Shown piece after piece: positions 43,338-52,561 of a stretch of DNA of 64,000 nucleotides. The notes beneath the pieces were generated by a model, which saw only the letters and a list, made by a program, of their open reading frames with translations, did not search any database and was not told the DNA's origin. The stretch covers positions 186,001 to 250,000 of the forward strand of contig NZ_JAHBCJ010000003.1 in NCBI RefSeq assembly GCF_018390575.1, read 5' to 3'. The position numbers and the translations under genes were made by a program. The DNA is from Bhargavaea massiliensis. GTDB lineage: Bacteria > Bacillota > Bacilli > Bacillales_A > Planococcaceae. Position 1 is the stretch's first letter. Every line of letters begins with the position of its first letter.

Positions 43338-43365
43338 TTGACTTGGAACAATATAGTTATATAAA
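43338..43365 (+). promoter_or_regulatory. Sigma-A promoter of the dynamin-like operon
   Basis: TTGACT and TATAAA are separated by 16 bp, about 90 bp before the first start codon. No operator dyad was seen. Confidence 0.55.
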
Positions 43366-43453
43366 CTTTACTTATGAGTGATTTGTGACTATTTAATCAG
43401 TCTAAATATACTATTTACTTATGGATTGTATTTGGAAAGGAAGAAACTGGTGA

Positions 43454-44896
43454 ATGGAGCGAGTTTGTGAGGAATGCCATCATAATTTAAAAGAATTTCA
43501 AGCATTATGTCCAGAATGTGGAACGCCGATTCCCGAGTTTGGTAAGAAACTTAACACGAGAACATTAGGCGCAGATAGGCAGCCCCTATCACTGAAAATA
43601 AAAGTATTGATTTCCCTTACATCAGTTTTTGTGTTATCTGCTATAGGCTTTCATTTAGTACTAAATTGGTTGACTAATGAGTCGTGGCAGATAAATAGGA
43701 TTTATAACGCTATCGTAGCGGAGGATGTGGAGGCACTTTTTGAAGAGCTAGTCATCAATGATCAGATTTATAACAAAACAGGATTTGTAGAAGGTTTACA
43801 ATCATCAGCCGATATTGAATTCTATAATACGCTAGAAGAGGTAGCAAAAAGGGTGAGAAAAACCGGGCTTACTGAAAGTGTCTATGACAATACGGGAGTT
43901 GAAGTCTTTCGTATAAGCTGTGATAGCATATATTATATATACTCGAAACTTTCCATGGAGCCTATTGGTAAGAAAGTCATAGTTGACACTGACTTAACTA
44001 ACGCATCCATAGAGTTTGCAGGTGAACAATTCCAATTGCTAGGAAAGCCCTTTGTAATTGGCAGTGCACTTCCAGGTGAATATCAGATAAGACTCAAAGG
44101 ATCTAGTCCCTATCATACATCTGAGGGAGATATTACAATCCATTGGCAAGACTTCGAAGATGATGAAATTACATTACCCATAGATTCGTCATCGTATGAG
44201 GTTGACTTTGTTAAAGGCTTTGAAGAAGATGTACTAAGTGTAGCGGGCAAGTCCACAGGAAAAACGATTCAGGAAATAGGAAAGTTGAATCCGGTGTTTG
44301 AAGAAAGCCTTAAATTAACAGCATTGCGTAAAATGAAGGACGGATCAATAGAAGAATCTTATCAAGTTGAAGCTTACCCTGGGAAAAAAATTTCTTTCAC
44401 ATACCCTTTCTTAGAGAATCAGAAAGAAAGAGAAAAAAGAGAGAGGGAAGAACAAAAAAAGAAAGAAAAAAAAGAACGAATTGAGACCGAGAAAGAGATC
44501 CAACAAAAGAAAGACGCTGAGAAAATAAATCTTGCATCCGAGAGTTACTTTAAATTTCGTAATTCCTATGAAGATGCACTCAATTATCAAGATTTCAATC
44601 GAATCTACCACACGCTAGCAGAGGGAAGCCCAGCCTTCAGTGAATTAGAAAAGGTTATAAGAGAGGAAACTCATTACCTCTATGAATATGAATTCGTGTC
44701 TAATACTGTGAGTGAAGGGGTTGTAGAGGGCGATGCTATCCGCCTTTCTGTCAGAGAAATATTCAACTTTATAAATGAAAGCGGTGAAGTAATCACTTAT
44801 GACCGTTTAAAGGAGTATGTCATGAAAGAAGTAGAACCTAAGGTTTATAAATTGTGGGAAGTTGATATTTTAGATACCGGTAAAAGCAAATCATAA
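43454..44896 (+). CDS. Zinc-ribbon membrane protein, TcaA/YvbJ-like, first gene of the dynamin operon
   Basis: The 480-residue protein has a cytoplasmic zinc ribbon (Cys 5, 8, 19, 22; C-x2-C-x10-C-x2-C), one membrane span (about 49-71), a large extracellular part with a highly charged Lys/Glu coiled coil (about 314-352), and a C-terminal domain (about 360-475) that resembles the NTF2-like end of TcaA. This is the layout of TcaA/YvbJ proteins, which sit in the envelope. It heads an AT-rich operon with three dynamin-like GTPases. It could sense envelope state or recruit the GTPases; that role is inferred. Confidence 0.75.
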   Translation: MERVCEECHHNLKEFQALCPECGTPIPEFGKKLNTRTLGADRQPLSLKIKVLISLTSVFVLSAIGFHLVLNWLTNESWQINRIYNAIVAEDVEALFEELVINDQIYNKTGFVEGLQSSADIEFYNTLEEVAKRVRKTGLTESVYDNTGVEVFRISCDSIYYIYSKLSMEPIGKKVIVDTDLTNASIEFAGEQFQLLGKPFVIGSALPGEYQIRLKGSSPYHTSEGDITIHWQDFEDDEITLPIDSSSYEVDFVKGFEEDVLSVAGKSTGKTIQEIGKLNPVFEESLKLTALRKMKDGSIEESYQVEAYPGKKISFTYPFLENQKEREKREREEQKKKEKKERIETEKEIQQKKDAEKINLASESYFKFRNSYEDALNYQDFNRIYHTLAEGSPAFSELEKVIREETHYLYEYEFVSNTVSEGVVEGDAIRLSVREIFNFINESGEVITYDRLKEYVMKEVEPKVYKLWEVDILDTGKSKS

Positions 44897-44976
44897 TCTA
44901 TATCGCCTTCTTGATTTCTAGGGGAAATAGGGATTTATTGTACTTTTTATTGATTCGAAGGGAGGATTATCGCTCT

Positions 44977-45180
44977 GTGTCAAGCAACATATGTCCAAGA
45001 TGTTTAAAGTCAATATCTTTAACGAATGTTCTGTGTAGACCATGTAAAACCATCCTGCTAATAAAAAAAACAACTAATCAAGTATTTGGAGCATTTGTAT
45101 CCCTTCAGATGTTAATTCTATTGGTATCTGCATCAGCCATTACGATGTTTATTTATTTTTTGCTTTTTCGGTTTGAGTAA
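44977..45180 (+). CDS. Small zinc-ribbon membrane protein
   Basis: The 67-residue product has Cys at 6, 9, 20 and 23, with the same C-x2-C-x10-C-x2-C spacing as its neighbour, and one C-terminal span (about 37-62). GTG 44977 lies 12 nt after GGGAGG; longer readings start at TTG 44911 or 44950. It lies 17 bp before the first GTPase. It may tether GTPases to the membrane by its ribbon. Confidence 0.65.
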   Translation: MSSNICPRCLKSISLTNVLCRPCKTILLIKKTTNQVFGAFVSLQMLILLVSASAITMFIYFLLFRFE

Positions 45181-45197
45181 GAATGGAGTGAGTTTCA

Positions 45198-47147
45198 ATG
45201 TTAGTTAACTCTGTCCTTGGAGACACAACAGACAATCGATTAGATAATACTTTCATTTCTGATTTTATTTCTGAACTTTCGAAATCATTAAAAGGACTCC
45301 CAGGAATGGATTCCGACATTCTAGAACTAAGGAAAATTGAGGAGCAACTCAATTGCCCTTTGGAAATACTGATTGCGGGAGAATTTAAAGCGGGAAAGTC
45401 GACATTTATTAACGCTTTATTAGGAAAAAAAGTGTTGAAAAGTGATGTGCTTCCGGCAACTGCAGTCATTACAAAGATTAAATATGGTCCGAATGTTAAA
45501 GTATGTGCGTTTAGTAATCTAGGTGATTTTACAGAACTTCAAATCGAGTCTCTGCACAATTTAACTGCTGAAGGAGATAGCCGGTATAAATCTTTACGTT
45601 CAAACCTAAGTCATGTTGAAGTGGAGCTTCCTATTGAGTGGTTAAAGGAAGTTACATTAATCGATAGTCCAGGTTTTAATTCTCAGTATGAGGAACATAC
45701 AAAGACGGTAAAAAGAGATTTGATTTCTGCAGATATTGTTTTTTGGATTTTTCATGCAAACAATATAGGAACAAGTACTGAAATCGATCAGTTGAGTTTA
45801 CTACGAGAAACACAAATACCAGTTATCGGTATAGTAAATGCAATTGACCGACTCGTCTTAGACGATGAAGATGAAACTTTAGAGCAAATTGTTAATGATA
45901 ATTTTTTACGCTTCAGCTCCTACCTCAAAGAGATGGTAGGGGTTTCATCTCTTGAAGCACTCGAAGGAAAATTAATAAATGATCATGAATTAATTCATTT
46001 TAGTGAATGGAACAAAATTGATTTAATTATAAAGAAGTTAACAGAAAATCAAAAGGTGAAAAATTCAATTTTGATTCAAAGGCTTTTTGCTATTTCCGAG
46101 AGAGTTCAAAAAAAATTATCCTCAAATTTCACTGAGTTAAAAGGAATCTATACTTTTAATTCAATAGAACATTATATATACAAAATAGATCAATTTAGGA
46201 AAAGACATAAAGAAGTGCAGCAACAATTTATTGAATTAAAAGAATACAACCAAAGAAAAATTAAAAAAATAGAGTCATTATTACTGGAAGAGATTTATTA
46301 CCATAAATATTGGATTGAAATAAGAGAACTAGGTGATAACTTAAATTATACAAAGCGGTTAAATAGGAAAGTCGATATGTTAAAGAAAAACGAGGAAATA
46401 ATAAATCAAGATTATTTAAGTATAAGCGAAGCCATTAGTAGGTGGAGGGGAAGGGAATTAACCATAAATATGTTAAATGGTTACTTCCAAATAAGTTCTA
46501 TCCCATTGGCATTAGAGAAGAAGAGACTTAATAACATGCTATTTGAATTCAATAAAAGAAAAAAAGAAGTAGTAGAGTTCCAAAACACGTTGGACTTAGA
46601 GATTAAGGATCATTTTATAACTGTATTCAATGTTTACAAAGAAGGCCAAATGAAAAAAGCGAAAAATATTTCGGAAAGAAAAAATAGTGTAAACAAAGAA
46701 GCTATGACGTTTATTAATAAAACAGTCAGGGTCGAACCTCTATCGAATTTAGTTAATACTATTTCATCAATGGAATTGATAGTGAAATACAATGAAAAGT
46801 TCAGTACGTATGCCAACTGTGTAAAGAATGAGATTAACACGTTAGAATTGCCTTTCTTAGTTCCTTCTTTCGGGAAAGATTTAAGGGATCAAGGTTACAT
46901 TAATCGAGTGAAGATGGTAATGCAGGCTTTAAACAATACAGAATTTGATGTAATTGATGAAGGGGCATTAAGTAATCGATTAGAAATCAAGCATCAAGAC
47001 ATCTTATTAACATACCCTGTTACTGAAAATAAACATGATATTTTAGATTACCACCCTAAGACAGCAAGAATATTGAAAAGCACCTTCGCTACCGGTGCTC
47101 TTTCAGTAGCACTACTAATCCTTTTGATTATTCAATTATCTACTTAA
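45198..47147 (+). CDS. Dynamin-like GTPase 1, with C-terminal membrane span
   Basis: The 649-residue protein has G1 GEFKAGKST (61-69), a G2 Thr in LPATAV (about 88), G3 DSPG (156-159) and a G4-like NAID (214-217), followed by long helical regions typical of the dynamin stalk. It ends in a hydrophobic segment (about 626-647), so it is tail-anchored. This differs from the other two GTPases, which carry internal hydrophobic segments. Bacterial dynamins form GTP-dependent assemblies on membranes and are known in membrane repair and phage tolerance (Bacillus DynA). GGAGTGAG precedes the ATG. Confidence 0.82.
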   Translation: MLVNSVLGDTTDNRLDNTFISDFISELSKSLKGLPGMDSDILELRKIEEQLNCPLEILIAGEFKAGKSTFINALLGKKVLKSDVLPATAVITKIKYGPNVKVCAFSNLGDFTELQIESLHNLTAEGDSRYKSLRSNLSHVEVELPIEWLKEVTLIDSPGFNSQYEEHTKTVKRDLISADIVFWIFHANNIGTSTEIDQLSLLRETQIPVIGIVNAIDRLVLDDEDETLEQIVNDNFLRFSSYLKEMVGVSSLEALEGKLINDHELIHFSEWNKIDLIIKKLTENQKVKNSILIQRLFAISERVQKKLSSNFTELKGIYTFNSIEHYIYKIDQFRKRHKEVQQQFIELKEYNQRKIKKIESLLLEEIYYHKYWIEIRELGDNLNYTKRLNRKVDMLKKNEEIINQDYLSISEAISRWRGRELTINMLNGYFQISSIPLALEKKRLNNMLFEFNKRKKEVVEFQNTLDLEIKDHFITVFNVYKEGQMKKAKNISERKNSVNKEAMTFINKTVRVEPLSNLVNTISSMELIVKYNEKFSTYANCVKNEINTLELPFLVPSFGKDLRDQGYINRVKMVMQALNNTEFDVIDEGALSNRLEIKHQDILLTYPVTENKHDILDYHPKTARILKSTFATGALSVALLILLIIQLST

Positions 47148-47162
47148 GGAAGTGCACTTCCA

Positions 47163-49019
47163 ATGGAATTGAAGGAATACACCAAAAGAAAATCCTCTTT
47201 ATTAGAAGTATTGAGATCTATCAAACACTCAACAAAAGAGTTGGGTCTTATTCAAACCATGAAAAAGATAAATGTCATGGAAGAGGAAGTACAACATAGT
47301 AAATTCAATATAGTCGTTGTAGGAGAATTTAGCAGGGGGAAATCAACTTTTATAAATGCAATTATGGGGGAGAAGGTATTGCCATCAAAAGCAATGCCAA
47401 CTACTGCTACATTAAATTTACTTTCATTCGGTGAGGATAAAAATGTAACTGTCCACTTTAAGGACGGTACCAAAGAAATAATTGATGTTGAGGACTTCAA
47501 AAAATACAATGCTCCAAAAGAACCCCTTCCAGGCGACGAGATTTCTTTGCGGCAATACGAAGAGAAAATGAAGGAAATTAGCAGCATTGATTACGCTCAA
47601 ATCTCTTATCCAGTTGATTACCTAAAAAATGGAGTTTGCATCATTGATACTCCTGGCACCAACGACTTAGATCCCGCTCGCGAAGCTCTGACCAATTCTA
47701 TAATCCCAACTTCCGACATTGCGATTTTGCTTCTTTCAAGCGTTAAAATATTGTCTGAATCCGAAATGAGCCTCTTGAAAAATCGCTTGTTGGAAAATGA
47801 TATTCAAAAGGTATTCCTTGTAATTAATTTTAAAGACCAGCTTAAAACAGAAGAGGAACAAAGAAAGGTTATTGAATACACAAATGAAAATGTAAAAGAT
47901 ATATTCGGAGAGCCAAAGATTTATTTAGTGTCTGCACTAGAGGCATTGAGGGCTAAAAGAAGGGCATCTGGTGTAGACATTAAAGACCGAAGAGGACGAC
48001 CACTTACTCCCTGGACGCTCGAAGAAAGTGGTTTTCACGATTTGGAGCAAGATATTGAAGCGTTTATTGAAGAGAATGCAGGACATACTAGAATTGATAA
48101 ATTTAAATCTAGATTGAGTAAACTAATAGAAAATGAAATATTTTCCGACATCAATATGGAGCAATACTCTTTAGAAAACACCCAAGTGAATATACAAAAT
48201 GAAATAAAAGAAATTAAAAAAGAACTCAATAAATTAGAAGCTACGAAGAAAAAAGTCATTATAAACATAAAATCAAAAATTGAAATTCTTATTTCAGAAC
48301 TGGTCAATGAGTTTGAAACAGGCATTAAATCTGATCAAGACATTTTGCTTAAGTCTCTTTATTATCAACAGTCCAAAGATCAAATTATTCGTCAAGCAGA
48401 AGACATTATAGCAAAACAGGACAAGAATAGGCATTTAGAGTACGAAAAAAAATTTCAACAACAGATTAATGTAATTATCGAAGAAGAATTGTCTGCCTTT
48501 TTAAGCAAGAAATCTAAAATTAACTATTCAATATTAAATTTAGGCGCTGAGCAAAATACAAAGGAACATCTAACTGTTGATTTCAATGTGAGAAAAACAA
48601 TTGCTGATGAATTCTATGAAATCTCAAGCACTCTGACTAAATCGAATGAATTCAGTAATAAAGTGATAGGCGCAGTGGCTTTTGCCGCAGGAGTCTTTGC
48701 TGAGATAGGGGAGGGAATTGTTAAAGCATTTGTGGGATACAAAGAATACACATGGATAGATGAATTCAATAACTCAATTGAAAAGAAATATAGATCGAGG
48801 AAAAAGCAATATGAGAAGCAATTGAAAGAAAGTATTAAACAGTTTGAAGATACGGTTAAAGTATTTTTAGAAAACGAAATTGAGCAAAGCAATTTTAGGG
48901 TTGAAAAGCAAATATCAATTAAAAACTTAAGTCACCACCAAGTAAAAATACGGAAAGAATTTATAGAAAATAAAAAAAATGAAATCCTTAGTTGTTATGA
49001 AACATTAGAAGAATTATAA
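47163..49019 (+). CDS. Dynamin-like GTPase 2, with internal membrane-inserting segment
   Basis: The 618-residue protein has G1 GEFSRGKST (54-62), TT at 80-81 as G2, G3 DTPG (162-165) and G4-like NFKD (222-225). Long coiled helices follow (about 330-480), then a hydrophobic hairpin-like stretch VIGAVAFAAGVFAEIGEGIV (about 498-517) that could act as a membrane paddle. It lies 15 bp after GTPase 1 and 11 bp before GTPase 3. The three differ from each other well beyond recent duplication, which suggests a hetero-oligomer. Confidence 0.82.
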   Translation: MELKEYTKRKSSLLEVLRSIKHSTKELGLIQTMKKINVMEEEVQHSKFNIVVVGEFSRGKSTFINAIMGEKVLPSKAMPTTATLNLLSFGEDKNVTVHFKDGTKEIIDVEDFKKYNAPKEPLPGDEISLRQYEEKMKEISSIDYAQISYPVDYLKNGVCIIDTPGTNDLDPAREALTNSIIPTSDIAILLLSSVKILSESEMSLLKNRLLENDIQKVFLVINFKDQLKTEEEQRKVIEYTNENVKDIFGEPKIYLVSALEALRAKRRASGVDIKDRRGRPLTPWTLEESGFHDLEQDIEAFIEENAGHTRIDKFKSRLSKLIENEIFSDINMEQYSLENTQVNIQNEIKEIKKELNKLEATKKKVIINIKSKIEILISELVNEFETGIKSDQDILLKSLYYQQSKDQIIRQAEDIIAKQDKNRHLEYEKKFQQQINVIIEEELSAFLSKKSKINYSILNLGAEQNTKEHLTVDFNVRKTIADEFYEISSTLTKSNEFSNKVIGAVAFAAGVFAEIGEGIVKAFVGYKEYTWIDEFNNSIEKKYRSRKKQYEKQLKESIKQFEDTVKVFLENEIEQSNFRVEKQISIKNLSHHQVKIRKEFIENKKNEILSCYETLEEL

Positions 49020-49030
49020 GGGGTGAAGGT

Positions 49031-50800
49031 ATGAGTATACTAGATGAAAAAGTCGAGAGTCGGATAGAAAATCTCTATAAGCTACTTGATGGGTTCGAAA
49101 TTCCCGGAAAGGTTCAATCTAAACTTGAGGATCTAAAAGAAGATATTCAAAAAGATCAAGTTTCAGTTGTGGTTGTAGGAGAGTTCAAAAACGGCAAATC
49201 GACTTTAATCAATTCTCTTATTGGTGAGGAAGTTATGCCTAGTGATGTCACCCCAACAACAGCCGTGTTAACCACTATTAAAAATTCTACCCGAAATAAG
49301 ATGATAATCCACCGGCAAGACGGAATGAGAGACAGTGAGGTGTTCAATGATAAACGCCTTTTGGAATTTACTGTAGGGGGTCAGGAAAGCACAGAATTAA
49401 TAACAGCTATTCATTTAGAGAAAGAAACACCATATCTAGAATCAAATATATTATTGGTAGACACACCTGGTTTAAATGATTTAAGCAGTCACAGAGCAGA
49501 AGTCAGCCATGGTTTTATTCCACGGGCTGATATCTTAATCCTTGTAGTCGCGCTAAACTATAGCATTAAAAAAACGGAGTTTGAATTTATTCAGCATAAT
49601 ATTGCTCCTCTAGGTCATAAAAAAGTTTTGGTCGTCGCCAACTTCCAAGATTTGTTGGAGAGTGAAGAAGAATTTGAGGAGGCATTTGAAACAACAAGAG
49701 TACGTTTACAAAATGCGTTTGGAAATGAAAATGCATTTGACTTAATTCCTCTATCAGCCAAGGATGCTCTGTATGGACAATTGCATGGAGAGGCTGACCT
49801 GGTGGATTATTCTGGCCTCAGCGAATTAAAAGAATGGATTAAAACAAACATTAAGGAAAATGAAATGGGTAAGAGGCGAGAGCTTGTATATAGGAGACGC
49901 TTTGAACAGACTCTGTTTATGTTAAATGATTACATTGATGCTCAATTAGCAACCTTGGAAGAGTCCATTGAAACCATTAAAGTAAATCGTAGTCAATTGG
50001 TGGCATGGAAACAAAATTACTCAATCGTGCTTAAGGATTTGGAACAATATATTTTAGACAGGGAAAATGAAATATATCTGTTAATCAATAAGTCTCTTTC
50101 TACATTTGTAGAGGACTTGCGAACGGATATTTATCATACGATTGAAATGTATAATGGAAACGATTTGGATAACTTTGCAAATAAACAAATACCAAAAACA
50201 ATTGAAAGACGATTTGCAGAGTGGATTCGAAACTATCAAGATTCTATTATTCAATTATTGGCAAAAGTGGAAAGAGAGGTCGCCAAGGGTCTTCTTTTAG
50301 TTTTTGAACAACAGGTTAATCTTCCATTGGTTCATGAAAAATTCAATGTGGCTGCCCAAGTTGGTGGGACTGAAATAAAAGCTTCTAATACTACAATTAG
50401 AGCAGGGGCTTTAGTGGGAGGAGCATCTACAATTGCTTTATTGGTTGGGGCTCCTTTATTCATGCCAGTCCTTGGGTTGGTTGCCATGCCGTTTTTAACA
50501 AAAAAAATGAATGAGAATCAGTTGAATCAACTAAAACCTCATCTTTTTGAAGCCTCCGAGACGAGGATACATGAAGGACATCAACAATTAAAAGAAGCTT
50601 TAGAAGCATACATCAACCGAGAGCTTGTTCAAATTTCTAGCGAAATGAATAATAAATTCAATGATATTCTGACTGAGCGAGAGTATATTCTTGAGAGGAC
50701 TCTATGGAAACAAACAGAGGATTCTGCAGACATAGACAAGCGAAAAGAAGAGTTGCATATTGTCAGGGAAAAAATAAAACCAGTAGTGGAGGTATTGTGA
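49031..50800 (+). CDS. Dynamin-like GTPase 3, with internal membrane-inserting segment
   Basis: The 589-residue protein has G1 GEFKNGKST (50-58), TPTTAV as G2, G3 DTPG (144-147) and G4-like NFQD (204-207). A strong double hydrophobic segment lies at about 455-490 (GALVGGASTIALLVGAPLFMPV), flanked by coiled helices, which looks like a paddle inserted in the stalk. Its TGA overlaps the next ATG. GGGGTGAAGGT precedes its ATG. Function as for GTPases 1 and 2, inferred from family. Confidence 0.82.
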   Translation: MSILDEKVESRIENLYKLLDGFEIPGKVQSKLEDLKEDIQKDQVSVVVVGEFKNGKSTLINSLIGEEVMPSDVTPTTAVLTTIKNSTRNKMIIHRQDGMRDSEVFNDKRLLEFTVGGQESTELITAIHLEKETPYLESNILLVDTPGLNDLSSHRAEVSHGFIPRADILILVVALNYSIKKTEFEFIQHNIAPLGHKKVLVVANFQDLLESEEEFEEAFETTRVRLQNAFGNENAFDLIPLSAKDALYGQLHGEADLVDYSGLSELKEWIKTNIKENEMGKRRELVYRRRFEQTLFMLNDYIDAQLATLEESIETIKVNRSQLVAWKQNYSIVLKDLEQYILDRENEIYLLINKSLSTFVEDLRTDIYHTIEMYNGNDLDNFANKQIPKTIERRFAEWIRNYQDSIIQLLAKVEREVAKGLLLVFEQQVNLPLVHEKFNVAAQVGGTEIKASNTTIRAGALVGGASTIALLVGAPLFMPVLGLVAMPFLTKKMNENQLNQLKPHLFEASETRIHEGHQQLKEALEAYINRELVQISSEMNNKFNDILTEREYILERTLWKQTEDSADIDKRKEELHIVREKIKPVVEVL

Positions 50801-51198
50801 TGGATAACTTCTTTCAGGAACTGCTTGAGAATGTTGAAGAACTGCAGGAAAGTCTGACCAACAATACTAAGTATGAGCCGAAACTTCCTGAATTAACACC
50901 AGAATACACAGGAAATGGAGACTCGATCGGCAATATTATCGAACACCTACAGTATAAAGATCCGCTAGTATATGCCTCATCTGTGCAGTTTGAAAGTTTC
51001 TCGCCTGGAAGTGAAACCCACTTTGTTAAGCCACACTATGTAAATGGTTATGTAAAAGCTGATGGCACTGTCGTAAATGGTTATTTCCGAGATGGAGATG
51101 GAAATTCGCTAACGAATTTGTCTGTACATGAAGGCGGAGGCTATACACGGAGTAATCCTGACGGAAATCCATTTAACAACTTAAATAGGGAGTTCTAA
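50800..51198 (+). CDS. Small protein with DGT/GY and NPDGNPFNN motifs, coupled to GTPase 3
   Basis: The 132-residue product starts in the stop of GTPase 3 (TGATG) behind GTGGAGG. It has an acidic helix (1-25), then VNGYVKADGTVVNGYFRDGDG and GGGYTRSNPDGNPFNNL. Such VxGYxxxDGTxVxGYxR and PDGNPxNN repeats occur in many uncharacterised bacterial proteins; no activity is known to me. It has no signal or span and is probably cytosolic. Confidence 0.7.
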   Translation: MDNFFQELLENVEELQESLTNNTKYEPKLPELTPEYTGNGDSIGNIIEHLQYKDPLVYASSVQFESFSPGSETHFVKPHYVNGYVKADGTVVNGYFRDGDGNSLTNLSVHEGGGYTRSNPDGNPFNNLNREF

Positions 51199-51203
51199 TA
51201 ATT

Positions 51204-51416
51204 GTGTTCGATCTCACAAAGCCTACTAAATGCAACTTTTGTAAAGAACCAATCCAATCGGAAGAAGAACTATGTCAGCGTTGTTTCCGGAAAAGGTGGG
51301 AGGTACCAAACTTTTCCCAGACATTCTCTTTCTCTTCTCTGGTTATGACTCTTATTATACTAGAACTTGTGTTGTTGAATTTATTTGTTTTTTTTGAGAA
51401 ACTCGCTCAATATTAA
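51204..51416 (+). CDS. Small zinc-ribbon membrane protein, last gene of the dynamin operon
   Basis: The 70-residue product has Cys 10, 13, 24 and 27, again C-x2-C-x10-C-x2-C, and one C-terminal span (about 45-65). It has the same layout as the 67-residue protein at 44977. GTG 51204 lies 12 nt after GGGAG. The GTPases are thus bracketed by ribbon-plus-span proteins. Confidence 0.65.
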   Translation: MFDLTKPTKCNFCKEPIQSEEELCQRCFRKRWEVPNFSQTFSFSSLVMTLIILELVLLNLFVFFEKLAQY

Positions 51417-51427
51417 GTAGAAGCGTT

Positions 51428-51456
51428 AAAAAGCAGCCAAACTAGGTTGCTTTTTC
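51428..51456 (+). terminator. Terminator of the dynamin-like operon
   Basis: AAAAAGCAGCC pairs with GGTTGCTTTTT (one wobble) around AAACTA. It marks the operon end. Confidence 0.85.
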
Positions 51457-51469
51457 GCTTGTTACTAAT

Positions 51470-51718
51470 TCAATTGTTTTCTTTCCTTAAAGTGTAAGTA
51501 AAAGATCGAATTTTGTAAATGAAGAGGCGGGTGAAGAGCGAGATTTTATTCTGCACTTTAGTGAAAAGTGGAATTGGATTGCAGGAAGCACGCTCAACCC
51601 ATAGCTCATCAAAACCATCAAACGTCCAGGTCCAGTCCGGTCCATCGATAACCTGCAACTTCCCCTGAAGGGAGTTAATTCTGCAAGTTTGAGAAAATGA
51701 GGAGAAGGTACAAATCAT
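51470..51718 (-). other. Gap region with a possible decayed minus-strand gene
   Basis: The 51457-51790 region has no clear gene. A minus-strand frame reads GKLQVIDGPDWTWTFDGFDE and continues with protein-like composition, but it has no ribosome binding site. It may be a fragment of an accessory or immunity gene. Confidence 0.25.
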
Positions 51719-51790
51719 TTATGTAGAAGGGGAAGGTTGATGTCACCCGCGCGTTTAAAGTGAATAGACTATGAGAAGTTACCAGATATA

Positions 51791-52168
51791 ATGCCTACCG
51801 CTGAGTTAACCAAGTTATTTCGGAATGTTCTTGACATATATCACCGGGAAGCATTTGGGCAAATTGAACTCTTGGAAATCCTATACGAATTGGCAAACAG
51901 ACAAGCGATGACTTACGAAATATTGGCACCCGAGATTAAAACTGAAATTGATAGCGAACTTTCCAGACTGTGGAATACAGAATCCTATGATCAAGTTGAT
52001 GCAATCTTGTCTATTGTCCTCACGTTAGGACTTGAAAGCAGTTTTAATAAAATCAAGAAATCGTTGGATGAGGACCAAATGTCTTCAGAAATTAGACTGG
52101 AAATTGAGCAGGCAATCATAGAGGCTGGAGACGACATTTCAGATCTTTATCGGGGAATGAAGGAGTGA
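51791..52168 (+). CDS. Helical hypothetical protein in the immunity-like cluster
   Basis: The 125-residue product is acidic and all-helical (LFRNVLDIYHREAFGQIELLEILYELANRQ; VDAILSIVLTLGLESSFNKIKKSL). It has no span or signal. It looks like the small helical immunity proteins of toxin systems, but I cannot assign a family. It is 16 bp upstream of the tandem paralogues. Confidence 0.6.
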   Translation: MPTAELTKLFRNVLDIYHREAFGQIELLEILYELANRQAMTYEILAPEIKTEIDSELSRLWNTESYDQVDAILSIVLTLGLESSFNKIKKSLDEDQMSSEIRLEIEQAIIEAGDDISDLYRGMKE

Positions 52169-52184
52169 AAGGACTGACCGCGAA

Positions 52185-52535
52185 TTGAGCACAACTTACT
52201 ACGACGGATTTGAGGGCGAACCCGAACTCGTATTAAGAGACAATCACAGAGCAATGGTTTTTTGGAATGGCTATTTCGTCACCATCCTTAATTCCATCCT
52301 AAAAACAGAAGTTGAAAAGGGAGGAATGCCCGAAGTGTATTCCAGACAGGAAGGCTGGTACGACGAACCATGGCCTATTGAGGATATCCCGCTAACCATT
52401 AATCAACTTAGGGCATTTGATTTGGATAAAGCTGAAGGGACGGAAACTTTAATGGAAGTCTTACCTGAACTCATCGAGGACATAATCAAATTTCTTGAGA
52501 ATGCAGAAGGACAGGTATTCATAGAGTACGACTGA
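52185..52535 (+). CDS. Immunity-like paralogue 1
   Basis: The 116-residue acidic protein has YYDGFEGEPELVLRD at its start, an EGWYDEPWPIEDIPLTINQLRAFD core and an AEGQVFIEYD end. The next gene shares all three. TTG 52185 follows AAAGGA at 11 nt. Tandem copies of small acidic proteins are typical of immunity genes, but no toxin is present here. The family was not recognised. Confidence 0.65.
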   Translation: MSTTYYDGFEGEPELVLRDNHRAMVFWNGYFVTILNSILKTEVEKGGMPEVYSRQEGWYDEPWPIEDIPLTINQLRAFDLDKAEGTETLMEVLPELIEDIIKFLENAEGQVFIEYD

Positions 52536-52561
52536 CTTGCCGTGGGCCAGGGGGGACTTGA

